The notes beneath the pieces are model-generated. The model saw only the letters and a list, made by a program, of their open reading frames with translations. It was not told the DNA's origin and did no database searches. From JAVVVD01 sp036652795 (GTDB lineage Bacteria; Bacillota; Clostridia; Christensenellales; CAG-138), in NCBI GenBank assembly GCA_036652795.1, contig JAVVVD010000002.1, positions 186,001 to 250,000 on the forward strand: a stretch of 64,000 bases of DNA, in the 5' to 3' direction. This document shows positions 53,361 through 63,667 of this stretch, piece after piece. The position numbers and the translations under genes are program-made. Within the stretch, counting starts at the first letter, position 1. The number at the start of each line of letters is the position of its first letter.

Positions 53361-53906
53361 TCAATTTTCCAATTGTTTACCCATAAAGTGTGCTGCGGTT
53401 TCGCATACCTTTAGCTCCATTGCGCCCATCGTTACGTTTTCACGTGAAAGCAATAAAACCGCGCCTATCGCGTCGCCTGCGGCAAGTATGGGCGCTACGG
53501 CTGCCGATGTATAGCTTTCGCCCTCGTTCACCACATTGGGTATATCATCGCCCTGAGCTGCGTTTGCGACCACGCGCGTACGCCCCTCCATAAACCGTCC
53601 TATATCCTCATGTACCGACTTATCTATAAGGTCGCGCTTACTTCCGCCCGATACCGCGATAATTGTATCCTTATCGCATATCACCGCGATATGTCCAGTA
53701 GATAGATGCAGCGCCTCTGCATATTCCTTTGCAAAATCGCCAAGCTCGCCTATCGGTGAGTATTTTTTTAGTATTACCTCACCTTCTCTATCTGTAAATA
53801 TCTCCAGCGGGTCGCCCTCGCGTATTCTTAACGTTCTGCGGATCTCCTTGGGTATTACTACCCTGCCCAACTCATCAATGCGCCTTACGATGCCTGTCGC
53901 TTTCAT
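53361..53906 (-). CDS. spoVT: Stage V sporulation protein T
   Basis: This 181-residue regulator has an N-terminal AbrB-type DNA-binding domain (GIVRRIDELGRVVIPKEIRR) and a C-terminal GAF-like domain, the SpoVT architecture and length. SpoVT controls late forespore genes with sigma-G. Its presence supports an endospore-forming lineage. GGAGGG precedes the ATG. Confidence 0.95.
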   Translation of the reverse strand: MKATGIVRRIDELGRVVIPKEIRRTLRIREGDPLEIFTDREGEVILKKYSPIGELGDFAKEYAEALHLSTGHIAVICDKDTIIAVSGGSKRDLIDKSVHEDIGRFMEGRTRVVANAAQGDDIPNVVNEGESYTSAAVAPILAAGDAIGAVLLLSRENVTMGAMELKVCETAAHFMGKQLEN

Positions 53907-54186
53907 TATACTTCACCCTCCATTTTTCTGCTGTAGAGTTAGTATTTGTCACAAGTGGAGTTATATTCATGGGTTTTTTTACAAAATATTGCCAAGATAT
54001 ATTTCTCCGCCTAATAGCTCGATGTTGTTGGGCAATAATCTAATGCGCAGCTTATTATTAGCCGCCCTTTCTTAATTGATTACACTTGTTTTTTCACAAT
54101 TGCGCCTGACGCCTAGCATCAGCATACCTTCGCCAATTCGTGAAGCATGTGCTTATCGCTGTATTTAACCGCAACATAAGGCATAT

Positions 54187-55044
54187 CTAAATCAGCATAA
54201 CAAGCGTTCCTGCCACAATCAGCGCCAATCCGATCAGCGCATTTCTTGTAAGCTTCTCCTTAAGAAAGATGCATGAGAACGCTATCGTGAGCACTATGCT
54301 CAGCTTATCTATCGGAACGACTATGCTTGCAGGTCCATCTTGTAAGGCGCGGTAGTAGCACAACCATGATGCGCCCGTGGCAATACCTGACAGGCATAGA
54401 AATATCCAGCTTTGTTTATCCAGCTTTGCAATATCGCCTTGTTTTTTTGTGATAAATACTACTGTCCAAGCGGCGATAAGCACAACGATCGTCCTAATTG
54501 CTGTGCCCAAGTTTGAATCTACCCCTTGGATGCCAATTTTGCCCAATATGGACGTCAGCGCCGCAAACACCGCCGAGAGTATGGCATAGATTAACCAGCG
54601 CCGGCTGGTTGCTTTTTCTTCAGTTTGTTTCCTTTGTATCATCAGCAGCGTTCCAAGACCTATTGCTACAATTCCTATCAGGCTAAAGGCTGTTACCGGC
54701 TCGCCGAGTATAATAAAGGCAAGCAGCACTGTCAATACAACGCTTGATTTATCGATGGGTGCAACCTTATTCACATCGCCAAGTTTCATGGCTTTAAAAT
54801 AGCATAACCACGACGCCCCGGTCGAAAGTCCAGATAGAATTAAGAAAAGTAGCGTTTTAGCACCTATATTGCCAATCATCTTGTGTGCTCCCGTTATAAA
54901 CACCATAAGCCACGCAAATATCAGCACTATCAGAGTCCTTATTGCCGTCGCCAAGTTTGAATCCGTATTCTTAATCCCGCATTTTGCAAGGATTGCAGTA
55001 ATACCCGCAAATATTGCAGAACCAAACGCAAATAATATCCACAT
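54187..55044 (-). CDS. EamA-family drug/metabolite transporter
   Basis: This 285-residue membrane protein has ten helices in two homologous halves of about 140 residues: SGLSTGASWLCYFKAMKLGD in the first and SGIATGASWLCYYRALQDGP in the second, typical EamA repeats. GGAGG precedes the ATG. It is probably a small-molecule exporter; the substrate cannot be inferred. It stands alone. Confidence 0.9.
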   Translation of the reverse strand: MWILFAFGSAIFAGITAILAKCGIKNTDSNLATAIRTLIVLIFAWLMVFITGAHKMIGNIGAKTLLFLILSGLSTGASWLCYFKAMKLGDVNKVAPIDKSSVVLTVLLAFIILGEPVTAFSLIGIVAIGLGTLLMIQRKQTEEKATSRRWLIYAILSAVFAALTSILGKIGIQGVDSNLGTAIRTIVVLIAAWTVVFITKKQGDIAKLDKQSWIFLCLSGIATGASWLCYYRALQDGPASIVVPIDKLSIVLTIAFSCIFLKEKLTRNALIGLALIVAGTLVMLI

Positions 55045-55557
55045 AAATATACCTCCGTTGCAATAATTATCGTACTTTATTCACCTGTCAATTAAATCGC
55101 GAGCGTCCATCATAGTGGATCACGATTTTTCAACCCATGCGCTTCAACTTCAAATTGATCCGCATCGGTCAATATCTTCGTTTGAAGCGCCTTGGGTATA
55201 TCAGCTAGAATTGTACGCCTCTGCTGACGCTTTCGCTACGATATCCGGGGTTTTATAACGCAATTATAATCTTTCTTGTTTAAAATCATCATTTTTGCAT
55301 GGTATTATTTTTTAAAATGTACTCACACATATAGTGGCTGCACATTTTTATCAGGCATACAAACTGCAAATATCCTCATTGCTGTATCGATAAATTAACA
55401 TACTATACATTTTGCATATGTTATAATAGAGCGGATATATGGTAAGAATTAAACATACAAAGTCGACTGATTGTCTAGCTATCATCCCATGTAACCTTGC
55501 GGTTGCAGCTAGCATATAGTCAAGTAATATAATTTGTTTTATAGAGGGGGAATATAA
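55045..55557. other. Long intergenic region without a supported gene
   Basis: The first half has an open frame of about 60 codons (about 55060-55252, plus strand) with no start codon or ribosome binding site, possibly a gene remnant. The second half is AT-rich and holds a GGGGG site just before the next gene. I see no RNA gene. Confidence 0.4.
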
Positions 55558-55827
55558 ATGTTAAACCACGAACCATTAAGGTTTTTATACCGGCTCGCCC
55601 TTGTGATTTGCTCAATATTTGTGATATTCTTTTTTATCGGTGAGATGAATCCCACCATGGGTTTTCTCGCTGGCAGCATAGGCGAATTGCTGCTTATCGC
55701 ATTTGGCTTATGCTTTAGTTTCTGCGGCTTTATTGCTATGCGCCATATAAAGCACAGGTGCAAAATTCAGCTCTATACTAACGATAATCGCTATGAGACT
55801 ATAGAGCTCGTCAGTGGTCAAGTTTAG
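55558..55827 (+). CDS. Small two-helix membrane protein
   Basis: This 89-residue protein has two hydrophobic helices (about residues 10-30 and 36-62) and a short polar C-terminus containing IKHRCKIQLYTND. AGAGGGGGAATATAA precedes the ATG. It is 11 bp upstream of the cell-wall hydrolase gene and probably in the same transcript. I recognise no family. Confidence 0.7.
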   Translation: MLNHEPLRFLYRLALVICSIFVIFFFIGEMNPTMGFLAGSIGELLLIAFGLCFSFCGFIAMRHIKHRCKIQLYTNDNRYETIELVSGQV

Positions 55828-55838
55828 GAATTTAGGCT

Positions 55839-56699
55839 ATGAAATTGAAGTTATGGATTCTGCCGTGCCTGCTTCCGCTCATCCTGGCTGTTGGGTGCGC
55901 CTCACCACCTGATTCCAAGGTTGATGTGCAGCCATCAGTAATAGAGATCACGCTTCCACCGGAGTTAGCGAGCACCCCTGCTGTTACACCGGTGCATACC
56001 CCTGACCCTACGCCTACCCCTACGCCAACCCCCACCCCGATGCCGGCCTATATCGTTGAGGATGTTAAATCCAAGAGCGGCTATATTCTTGGGCACAATG
56101 TGAATTTGCGTGAAGGCCCTGGAACTGAATTTCCAATCATATGTGTTATATCCTATCATGATATTATCACGCTAACCGGCACCGTTACACGCGATGGGCA
56201 AGCATGGAGCCGCATTGCTTCACATGATGGAAAGCATATCGGCTTTATGTTGACGGATTTTATTGCTTTGGGCAAAATTCCAACGCCCACAAAAAAGCCG
56301 GAAATTCCACAAGGGCCCAAGCGTAATTATAGTGACGAAGATATATACCTTGTAGCTCAACTTGCCTATGCCGAGGCCACCTCAGGGAGTCTAAGCGGAT
56401 ACCGCGCCGTTGCGAATGTGCTATATAATCGCTGTCGCTCCAAAAAATACGGCGGCGGCGTCACAAGCGTAGCAACCGAGGTCTACCGCAAAAACCAATT
56501 TTCGGTGGTAAACGCCGATGATTTTGCAACGTCTGTTCCAAGCAAAAAGGCGCTAAGGGCCGCACGCGAGGTATTCAATGACGGCCTGCGCGTAATTCCG
56601 GACGGTGTGATGTATTTTCGTTCCTCATCAAAGGGAAAGGTATGGTCATCCGCACGCAAGTATTATAAAACGATCGGAGGCAATTGTTTCTTTTATTGA
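55839..56699 (+). CDS. Lipoprotein SleB-like cell wall hydrolase with SH3b domain
   Basis: This 286-residue protein has a lipoprotein signal ending VGC (about residue 20), a Thr/Pro linker (HTPDPTPTPTPTPTPMP), one SH3b domain at about 75-150 (NVNLREGPGTEF) and a C-terminal Hydrolase_2 (SleB/CwlJ-like) domain with LVAQLAYAEATSG, whose Glu is the expected catalytic residue, and YRKNQFSVV. This family cleaves cortex or cell-wall glycan strands, in germination or sporulation. No strong site precedes the ATG; it may be coupled to the small membrane protein gene upstream. Confidence 0.88.
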   Translation: MKLKLWILPCLLPLILAVGCASPPDSKVDVQPSVIEITLPPELASTPAVTPVHTPDPTPTPTPTPTPMPAYIVEDVKSKSGYILGHNVNLREGPGTEFPIICVISYHDIITLTGTVTRDGQAWSRIASHDGKHIGFMLTDFIALGKIPTPTKKPEIPQGPKRNYSDEDIYLVAQLAYAEATSGSLSGYRAVANVLYNRCRSKKYGGGVTSVATEVYRKNQFSVVNADDFATSVPSKKALRAAREVFNDGLRVIPDGVMYFRSSSKGKVWSSARKYYKTIGGNCFFY

Positions 56700-56722
56700 G
56701 CTAACTATACAGCGCAATCGAA

Positions 56723-58807
56723 ATGATATATGCTTTTATTATGAGAAAAAAACAAGGGAAAATAGGAAATACAATACCTAAAATTATCATTAACCATGTA
56801 TTCACGCCATTCAATGCGTTCAACTTCGCGATAGCTGTTTGCATCGCGGCAGTTGGCGCGTATGAAAATTTGCTGTACCTTTTTGTTGTGCTGGCAAATA
56901 TAGCCATAGGCGTAATCCAAGATATTCGTTCAAAGCATATTGTGGAGCAGCTTTCACTTATTACCGCGCCACATGTTACTATAATTTGTGACGATGGCAG
57001 TGATATAAAGATAACACCCGAAGAATTAGAATGTGGCAATCTCATGCGCCTGGCACGCGGCGATCAGGTGTGCGCCGACGCCACGGTTGTGGACGGCATT
57101 GCCGATATAAATGAAGCGCTGCTCACAGGCGAAGCTGATCCAATAAAAAAGTTCAAAGGTGATGCGCTGCTCTCCGGCAGCTTCGTATCGGGCGGTTCAT
57201 GCGTGGCGCGAGCAGAGCGCGTTGGCGAAAATAGCTATGCCTCCAGCATCACTGCTAAAGCACGCCAACCAAAAAAGAATCGCTCCATGATACTGGATTC
57301 GCTCAATAAGCTTGTTCGCTTCACAAGCCTGTTCATACTTCCCCTTGGCGCGATACTATTCTATCAAAGCTATGTGATAAACGGCATAGGGATTGAGCTA
57401 TCAGTTACCACAACCAGCGCTGCGCTGCTAGGACTGTTGCCAAAGGGTTTGGTGCTGCTTACCAGCGTATCGCTTGTGCTGGGCGTTATACGCCTTGGTA
57501 AGCGTCATACGCTTGTGCAGCAGCTTTTCGGTATAGAAGCGCTTGCGCGCGTGGACGTGCTTTGCATGGATAAAACCGGCACGTTGACGCAAGGCCATAT
57601 GGGCGTGGACAGCATCATCCCATTATCACCAGATGGGCTGTCGTCTGCCGCTGAAGATATGATACGGATGCTCATTTGGTCATTTGAGGATGAAAACAAT
57701 GTGCTTACTGCGCTTAAACAACATTTTCCCTGCTATATAGGTGAATCCCCTGTGAAGCTCGTTTCATTTTCATCTGAGCGGGCATGGAGCGGCGCACAGT
57801 TTAGCAATGTAAAAACCGTTTTGATGGGCGCCCCCGATAAGCTGCTTAGCCAAATCCCTCCTGATATCCTGCGTGCGCAGCAGGATGGCAGGCATATTAT
57901 AGTGTTTGGCTGCTCCAACGAGCCGCTTGGCGATTCGTTGCCCGCCTCTATTACGCCCATTGCGGCCATATCCCTTTACGATACGATACGCCCCGAAGCC
58001 GGTGACACGCTGCGCTATTTTGAAAGGCAGGGCGTGCGCCTTATGATTTTATCCGGCGACAACGCAAACGCTACAGCCGCCATCGCTCGTCAGGCCGGCA
58101 TGAAGGATGCGGATGCGTTTGTGGATGCCACAATGCTTACTAGCGACCAGCATATCAGCGAAGCAGCCGGCAAATATTCGGTGTTCGGCCGTGTATCACC
58201 TGATCAAAAGCAACAGATAATTAAAGCGCTTCAATCTGCCGGCCACACTGTGGCTATGCTTGGCGACGGTGTTAACGATGTGCTTGCCATACGGCAGGCA
58301 GATTGCGGTATCGCCATGGCGGCAGGCTGTGATGCGGGCCGCCGTGTGGCGCGGCTGGTGCTTATGGACAACAGCTTCGCATCGCTTCCAAATGTTGTAG
58401 GTGAAGGGCGGCGCGTAATAAACAACATAAGCCGCGTGGCTGCGTTTTTTTTGACAAAGACATGCTTTTCCTTTCTGCTCTCGCTTCTTTGCGCTCTATT
58501 AAATATCAGCTATCCGTTCGAGCCAATGCAACTTTCGATATATTCGATTTTTTGCGAGGCACTTCCGGCGCTGATACTTACGCTGCTTCCAAATGCCGCG
58601 CGCATCGAGGGCGATATTTTGAAAAATGCCTTTAAGTTGGCGCTGCCATATGCTATCTTGATTTCTGCGGGCACGATCCTGATTACACTTTTTGGCGGCA
58701 CTATACCGTTGCCGTTTGATACCTCTTGGCTCGTATTTGCGTGGACATTTTTAATAGGCAGCTTGCTCGTATTACGAACAGTTTTTATGATAAGGCGCAC
58801 GGCTTAG
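56723..58807 (+). CDS. CtpE-like P-type ATPase, probably calcium or cation transport
   Basis: This 694-residue ATPase resembles the CtpE/CaxP-type calcium ATPases: FTPFNAFNFAIAV and VLANIAIGVIQDIRSKH near the N-terminus. It has TGEAD (usual TGES), the phosphorylation site CMDKTGTLTQG, and hinge GDGVNDVLAIRQADCGIAMA. The nucleotide motif reads MGAPDK where KGAP is usual. It is about 80-100 residues shorter than relatives, and there is no ribosome binding site at the ATG (56723) or at the second ATG (56741), so the start is uncertain and the N-terminus may be trimmed. Confidence 0.85.
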   Translation: MIYAFIMRKKQGKIGNTIPKIIINHVFTPFNAFNFAIAVCIAAVGAYENLLYLFVVLANIAIGVIQDIRSKHIVEQLSLITAPHVTIICDDGSDIKITPEELECGNLMRLARGDQVCADATVVDGIADINEALLTGEADPIKKFKGDALLSGSFVSGGSCVARAERVGENSYASSITAKARQPKKNRSMILDSLNKLVRFTSLFILPLGAILFYQSYVINGIGIELSVTTTSAALLGLLPKGLVLLTSVSLVLGVIRLGKRHTLVQQLFGIEALARVDVLCMDKTGTLTQGHMGVDSIIPLSPDGLSSAAEDMIRMLIWSFEDENNVLTALKQHFPCYIGESPVKLVSFSSERAWSGAQFSNVKTVLMGAPDKLLSQIPPDILRAQQDGRHIIVFGCSNEPLGDSLPASITPIAAISLYDTIRPEAGDTLRYFERQGVRLMILSGDNANATAAIARQAGMKDADAFVDATMLTSDQHISEAAGKYSVFGRVSPDQKQQIIKALQSAGHTVAMLGDGVNDVLAIRQADCGIAMAAGCDAGRRVARLVLMDNSFASLPNVVGEGRRVINNISRVAAFFLTKTCFSFLLSLLCALLNISYPFEPMQLSIYSIFCEALPALILTLLPNAARIEGDILKNAFKLALPYAILISAGTILITLFGGTIPLPFDTSWLVFAWTFLIGSLLVLRTVFMIRRTA

Positions 58808-58950
58808 CCCAGCATCCCGGATACAGCCATATGCGACCACATTCAGCGCAGTAGTTTCAGCGCCAGTCCATGTGGTATAATGGATTCGATTCCGTCTTTG
58901 GCTGCAAAATACGTGCCATTGCATAAATGAGCGATCAATAAGGAGAAATA

Positions 58951-60759
58951 ATGCTAATATCCGCAGAACATATTTCTAAAAACTATGGCGCGAAGCAGCT
59001 GTTGCAGGATGTTTCGCTTTATCTTAACGAAAGGGATCGCATCGGTATCATCGGCTTAAACGGCACCGGTAAGAGCACGTTGCTCAAAATTCTCGCCGGT
59101 TTAGAGCCGTCTGATGCTGGGACCGTTGCCATAAGATATAATTTACAGATATCCTATCTTTCGCAAAACCCCATAATGAATGATGACCTTACAGTGATTG
59201 AACAGGTGTTTGCGGAGTTTACGCCGCAATTTCGCGAAATCAACGAATATGAAGTCAAGTCCATGCTTACCCGGCTTGGAATAACCGACTACAGCGCAAA
59301 AATCGGAACATTATCAGGCGGCCAGCGCAAACGTGTGGCACTTTCCGCTGCGCTTATCCATCCATCCGATGTGCTGATACTCGATGAGCCTACAAATCAT
59401 CTTGACAGCGAGATGGTCGTTTGGCTTGAGCAGCGGCTGAGCCGCTTTTCGGGCGGCATTATTATGGTTACACATGATCGCTATTTTCTTGAACGGGTGG
59501 TCACGCGTATTACAGAGCTATCGCATACAAAGCTTTATACCTACGAAGCAAACTATTCGAAATATCTTGAGCTTAAGGCACAGCGCACCGAGATGGACGA
59601 AGCAAGCGAGCGAAAGCGGCAGACGATTTTACGAAAGGAATATCAGTGGATTATGCGCGGCGCCAGGGCGCGTAGCACAAAGAGCCATGAGCGTATTGAC
59701 AGATATAACGCGCTTAAGGATCAATCAGCGCCCACAACTGACGATGCCGTGCAAATGGCTACAGTTTCCAGCCGCCTTGGAAAAAAGCTGATAGAGCTAG
59801 CGGATATCTCCAAGGCGTTTGGCAGCACCACTGTAATAGACCATTTTTCTTATAATATTCAAAGGAACGACCGCATAGGTATCGTTGGAAAGAACGGAGT
59901 AGGAAAGTCCACACTTTTAAACATGATTTCCGGGCAATTGAAGCCGGACGAAGGCGGTATAGATGTGGGTTCCACGGTTAAAATAGGGTATTTCACGCAG
60001 GAAGGCCGGGAGCTGGATGCAAACATGCGTGTTTATGACTTTATAAGTGAGATAGCAAGCGAAATTAAGACTGATGAAGGCACCTTTTCAGCTTCTCAGA
60101 TGCTTGAAAGATTTTTGTTTACATCTGATCTGCAATATACATCGATAAAGCGGCTCAGCGGCGGTGAAAAACGGCGACTTTATCTGCTCAGCATTCTCAT
60201 CGCCGCCCCAAATATTCTTCTCTTAGATGAGCCTACCAATGATTTGGATATTGAAACGCTCACGATACTTGAGGACTATCTCGAATCTTTTCCGGGCGCT
60301 GTTATTGCCGTATCGCATGACCGCTATTTTCTGGATAAGATAGCCACATCGATTTTCGAGGTATCCGGCGGCGGAAAAATAACGTGTTACAGCGGCAATT
60401 ATACCGACTATTCCCAAAAGCGGCCTACGGTGCGACAGTCCGATGATAGGGATGACATAGCGCGCCCTGATAATTCTGTGTCCACCAAAAACGATGCCCC
60501 GCAAAAAGCAAAAAGGCTTAAATTCACATTTAAAGAACAGCGCGAATTTGAGACGATCGACGACGATATTGCGGCACTGGAGGCCGTTATCGCAGTATGT
60601 GCGCAGGATATCGCAAAGGCTGCCAGCGATTACGTCCGTTTGCAGGAGCTTTTGACGCAGATGGAGACGCTCAAATCGAACTTAAGTTTAAAGACCGATC
60701 GTTGGGTGTACCTCAATGACCTGGAGGAAAGGATATGCGCACAAAGCAAAGACGAATAA
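58951..60759 (+). CDS. ABC-F family ATPase, Uup/YfmR-like
   Basis: This 602-residue soluble protein has two ATP-binding cassettes (GLNGTGKST and GKNGVGKST Walker A; LSGGQRKRV and LSGGEKRRL signatures; LDEPTNHLD and LDEPTNDLD Walker B), a linker between them and a C-terminal coiled coil (about 530-600). These are features of translation-associated ABC-F proteins of the Uup/YfmR group. AAGGAG precedes the ATG. It may be a ribosome-rescue or antibiotic-resistance factor. Confidence 0.93.
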   Translation: MLISAEHISKNYGAKQLLQDVSLYLNERDRIGIIGLNGTGKSTLLKILAGLEPSDAGTVAIRYNLQISYLSQNPIMNDDLTVIEQVFAEFTPQFREINEYEVKSMLTRLGITDYSAKIGTLSGGQRKRVALSAALIHPSDVLILDEPTNHLDSEMVVWLEQRLSRFSGGIIMVTHDRYFLERVVTRITELSHTKLYTYEANYSKYLELKAQRTEMDEASERKRQTILRKEYQWIMRGARARSTKSHERIDRYNALKDQSAPTTDDAVQMATVSSRLGKKLIELADISKAFGSTTVIDHFSYNIQRNDRIGIVGKNGVGKSTLLNMISGQLKPDEGGIDVGSTVKIGYFTQEGRELDANMRVYDFISEIASEIKTDEGTFSASQMLERFLFTSDLQYTSIKRLSGGEKRRLYLLSILIAAPNILLLDEPTNDLDIETLTILEDYLESFPGAVIAVSHDRYFLDKIATSIFEVSGGGKITCYSGNYTDYSQKRPTVRQSDDRDDIARPDNSVSTKNDAPQKAKRLKFTFKEQREFETIDDDIAALEAVIAVCAQDIAKAASDYVRLQELLTQMETLKSNLSLKTDRWVYLNDLEERICAQSKDE

Positions 60760-60783
60760 GCGCCAAAGATCCACTATATATGC

Positions 60784-60824
60784 AAATGCCGCACAATAGC
60801 TCTGCGGCATTTTAGCGTTTTTTT
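60784..60824 (+). terminator. Terminator of the ABC-F gene
   Basis: 10-bp stem AAATGCCGCA/TGCGGCATTT (60784-60793 with 60803-60812), 9-nt loop, then a T-rich tail (GTTTTTTT). Convergent with the lipoprotein gene. Confidence 0.8.
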
Positions 60825-60831
60825 ATCATAC

Positions 60832-61695
60832 TCATCCTGCATACATCAGCTCTTCAAACCATTCTTCCTCCGCTATACCACCAATGCTCCAGCCCCACCC
60901 GCCATCTTCTTTTGATATTTCTATCAGCACCGCCACGCCATCCTCACGTTGAAGCAATGCATAGCTGTTGCAGTCTGTTTCTGTGAGCGCAAGCTGCGTA
61001 CCTATTGGCAGCGTAATGTCCTTTAGCTCCATATCCTCATCCGTTATTTTTGCCGGTAAGCCGTCCTTTTTTACCACAATCTTACGGTCGCTCCAGTCAT
61101 CTTTATTACGCTCTATCGTATATGGCGTGCTGCGGACAAACGCAAATTCATCTTGCAGCTCATACTTGCAAACGGCGCTATATGTTCCGAGCACATCGAT
61201 TATCTCATTAACGCTCACGGTTCCGCTGCCAATGTTTTCCATTGTAGCAATACCGTAAATATCGGCGCACTCAAGCTTGCCATCCTTAACGCGATATATA
61301 TACGTCACATAATCGTCCGAAGCCATATCCCCTGTAATGTAGAATTCTACGCTCTTATCATCCTCAAGTGTGTCCGCTATATGGCAACTTACGCCGTATA
61401 GTGGATTGTCAATTTTTACACTGGACGCCGTACCCCCGATGATAAAGTTAATACCTGCAACGCATTCATTGTCATCCAAGCTTAGCCGTATTTCTTCCTG
61501 TATACCATCGCCATTCAGATCGGCATATATGGGTTTTGCCGGATCAACCTCCTGCCAAGTGGCGCCATCTGTTTGCTCGCTTGCATCTAACTTGTGAGTG
61601 GCCATAGGTGCAGGCTGCAAAAACGAATTCTCTCTGCAAGCCGTAAGTAAAATCAGCACGAGCGCTGTAACCATAAAAACTGCTGATCTTTTCAT
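60832..61695 (-). CDS. Lipoprotein with DG motif, relative of the left-hand cluster
   Basis: This 287-residue protein has a lipoprotein signal (ALVLILLTAC) and YADLNGDGIQEEIRLSL near residue 60, the same acidic calcium-loop-like motif as in the two-component lipoprotein cluster at the left of the window. The C-terminal part is rich in Asp/Glu and Trp. GGAGGAGAG precedes the ATG. No tandem 11-mer box is found upstream, so it is not an obvious member of that regulon. I recognise no enzyme family. Confidence 0.7.
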   Translation of the reverse strand: MKRSAVFMVTALVLILLTACRENSFLQPAPMATHKLDASEQTDGATWQEVDPAKPIYADLNGDGIQEEIRLSLDDNECVAGINFIIGGTASSVKIDNPLYGVSCHIADTLEDDKSVEFYITGDMASDDYVTYIYRVKDGKLECADIYGIATMENIGSGTVSVNEIIDVLGTYSAVCKYELQDEFAFVRSTPYTIERNKDDWSDRKIVVKKDGLPAKITDEDMELKDITLPIGTQLALTETDCNSYALLQREDGVAVLIEISKEDGGWGWSIGGIAEEEWFEELMYAG

Positions 61696-61754
61696 CGTTT
61701 CACTCTCCTCCGCTTACCAAATATTGTATGCCGCAATATTATTTTATGCAAAGA

Positions 61755-61779
61755 GCGGCGTCCGCATAAGCGGCGCCGC
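61755..61779 (-). terminator. Terminator of the oligopeptide-binding protein gene
   Basis: A GC-rich stem GCGGCG/CGCCGC plus CCGC/GCGG with one bulged T (61755-61779), 4-nt loop, followed on the minus strand by TCTTTG. No good U-run, but the stem is strong. Confidence 0.55.
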
Positions 61780-61830
61780 CCTTGTTTACTGCATCAACGT
61801 ATGCATCAGTTTGTTATCGCTTAAATCAGA

Positions 61831-63564
61831 TTAAGCAACGGGAACTGGGGTAGCATACATGAAGAAGTAATAGCCCAGAGACGTGAACCACAGGTTTTCG
61901 AAGCCCTGATTCATGTTCTTGTCGGTATAGAAGTAGATTGGGCCAAGCACCTTATCCTGACCGATGAGGATATCCTCGGCCTGGTGCATAAGGCTCATGC
62001 GCTCAGCAGGATCACTGGACAGCTTGGCTGCCTTGATCAGCTCGTCAAACTTGGGGTTAGCATACTGTGCATCGTTATTGCCACCCTTTGTTACCCACAT
62101 ATCGATGAAGCACATAGGATCATTGTAGTCAGCAATCCAGCCGTTACGGGCGATTGAATAGTCGCCGTCTTTACGTGTTTGAAGGAATACTGCCCAATCC
62201 TGGTTGTTGAGCGTAACTGTTACGCCAAGCTGAGTCTGCCACATGTTCTGCAGCGCCTCGCCGATCATCTTGTGGTTCTCGTTGGTGTTATACAGATACT
62301 CAACAACGGGGAAATCCTTGCCCTCGGGATAGCCGGCCTCTGCCAGCAGCGCGCGTGCCTTCTCGCAGTTGGCTTCATAGGCCGCCTCGGAAGGATCGAA
62401 GTAAGCGCCGCCAACGGTACGGAAATCGTCGCCTGAAGCGCCGGCAGCATCATTTACGCCGTATGGAACGAAGCCGTTCGCAGGCACCTGACCGGTCTGG
62501 GTGATCTGCTTTACGATGTAGTTACGGTCGATAGCAAGGTTAAATGCCTCACGTACCTTGGGGTTGTCAAATGGAGCCTTCTGGGTCTGGAAGCAGACAT
62601 AGTAGGTTCCGATGTACTTCTGGATGTTCAGCTTGCCGGAATCCAGCAGAGCTGGTATTTCAGCAACGGGGACTTCCTGAATGAAGTTAAGGTCGCCGCT
62701 CTGGAAGCCGGCATAGATTGCGTTTGCGTCATCCATCAGCGCGAACTTGATGGAGTTAGGTCCAAGAATAGCGAGATCATAGTAGTTCTCATTCTTCTCC
62801 ATGAGGATGAATGAGTTATGCTCCCACTCGGTCATCTTGTATGGTCCATTGGTGATGTAGGTATCGATGGAGAAAGTCCACTGATCCTTTGCAGCTTCAA
62901 TTGTATCCTGGCGAACTGGGAATGTGGCTGGGAACGCGCAGATTTCATCGAAGTATGGGCATGCGGCGGCCAGTTTGATTTCAAGGGTCTTTTCATCGAG
63001 GGCCTTGATACCAAGCTCTGACGGCTGCTTTTTGCCGGCTGCGATATCGGAATAGTTAAGAACCATTTCGATCATGTAGTTATAGTCAGCAGCGGTAGCT
63101 GGATCAGCAAGACGTTTCCAAGCGTACTCGAAATCGCCTGCCACAACGGGCTTGCCATCACTCCACTTGATGTCATCACGCAGAGTGAAGGTGTAAACCA
63201 GGTTGTCTTCCGAAACGGTAACGGACGCAGCCTGTCCAAGCGCAAGCTTAGCATTTGCAGCGGGCTGTCCAGCCTTCTGTGCTTCGCCATCGCCTGGAAC
63301 CCATTTATACAGGCCTTCAAACAGATGCTGCAGCATGACTGCACCATCAACAGCGCTGTTGAGGGCGGGGTCAATTGTCTGGGGCTCGGAGGCAAAGTTG
63401 ACTACGAGATCCAGTGCGGCAGGTTCTGTAGGAGTAGTTGGCTCTGTAGGAGTAGTTGTGCCTTCATCAGGCGTTGCCGGTTTATCAGCAGGCGCCTGCT
63501 GGCAACCAACGGCCAACCCTGCTATCATCAAGAGGGCCATCAGAAGCGCAAATATTTTCTTCAT
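61831..63564 (-). CDS. oppA: Oligopeptide ABC transporter substrate-binding lipoprotein
   Basis: This 577-residue SBP_bac_5 protein has a lipobox (MIAGLAVGC), a Pro/Thr linker, then the family core: ASEPQTIDPALNSAVDGAVM near residue 55, FTLRDDIKWSDGKPV and the C-terminal region ARNGWIADYNDPMCFIDMW. AAGGAG precedes the ATG. It captures peptides for the Opp transporter; the end of oppF lies just upstream on the same strand. Confidence 0.92.
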   Translation of the reverse strand: MKKIFALLMALLMIAGLAVGCQQAPADKPATPDEGTTTPTEPTTPTEPAALDLVVNFASEPQTIDPALNSAVDGAVMLQHLFEGLYKWVPGDGEAQKAGQPAANAKLALGQAASVTVSEDNLVYTFTLRDDIKWSDGKPVVAGDFEYAWKRLADPATAADYNYMIEMVLNYSDIAAGKKQPSELGIKALDEKTLEIKLAAACPYFDEICAFPATFPVRQDTIEAAKDQWTFSIDTYITNGPYKMTEWEHNSFILMEKNENYYDLAILGPNSIKFALMDDANAIYAGFQSGDLNFIQEVPVAEIPALLDSGKLNIQKYIGTYYVCFQTQKAPFDNPKVREAFNLAIDRNYIVKQITQTGQVPANGFVPYGVNDAAGASGDDFRTVGGAYFDPSEAAYEANCEKARALLAEAGYPEGKDFPVVEYLYNTNENHKMIGEALQNMWQTQLGVTVTLNNQDWAVFLQTRKDGDYSIARNGWIADYNDPMCFIDMWVTKGGNNDAQYANPKFDELIKAAKLSSDPAERMSLMHQAEDILIGQDKVLGPIYFYTDKNMNQGFENLWFTSLGYYFFMYATPVPVA

Positions 63565-63667
63565 TGTTGTTTTCTCCTTTTTTATATTTTACCCATTGCT
63601 GAGTAAATATTTATAAAACCATTCCACAGCGGTTCGCGCACCGCAGAATAGATTTATGTTTAGTAAA

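Noticed and set aside
55060..55252. Open frame of about 60 codons in the 55-kb gap
   Set aside because: No start codon, no ribosome binding site, no recognisable family; chance or old remnant.
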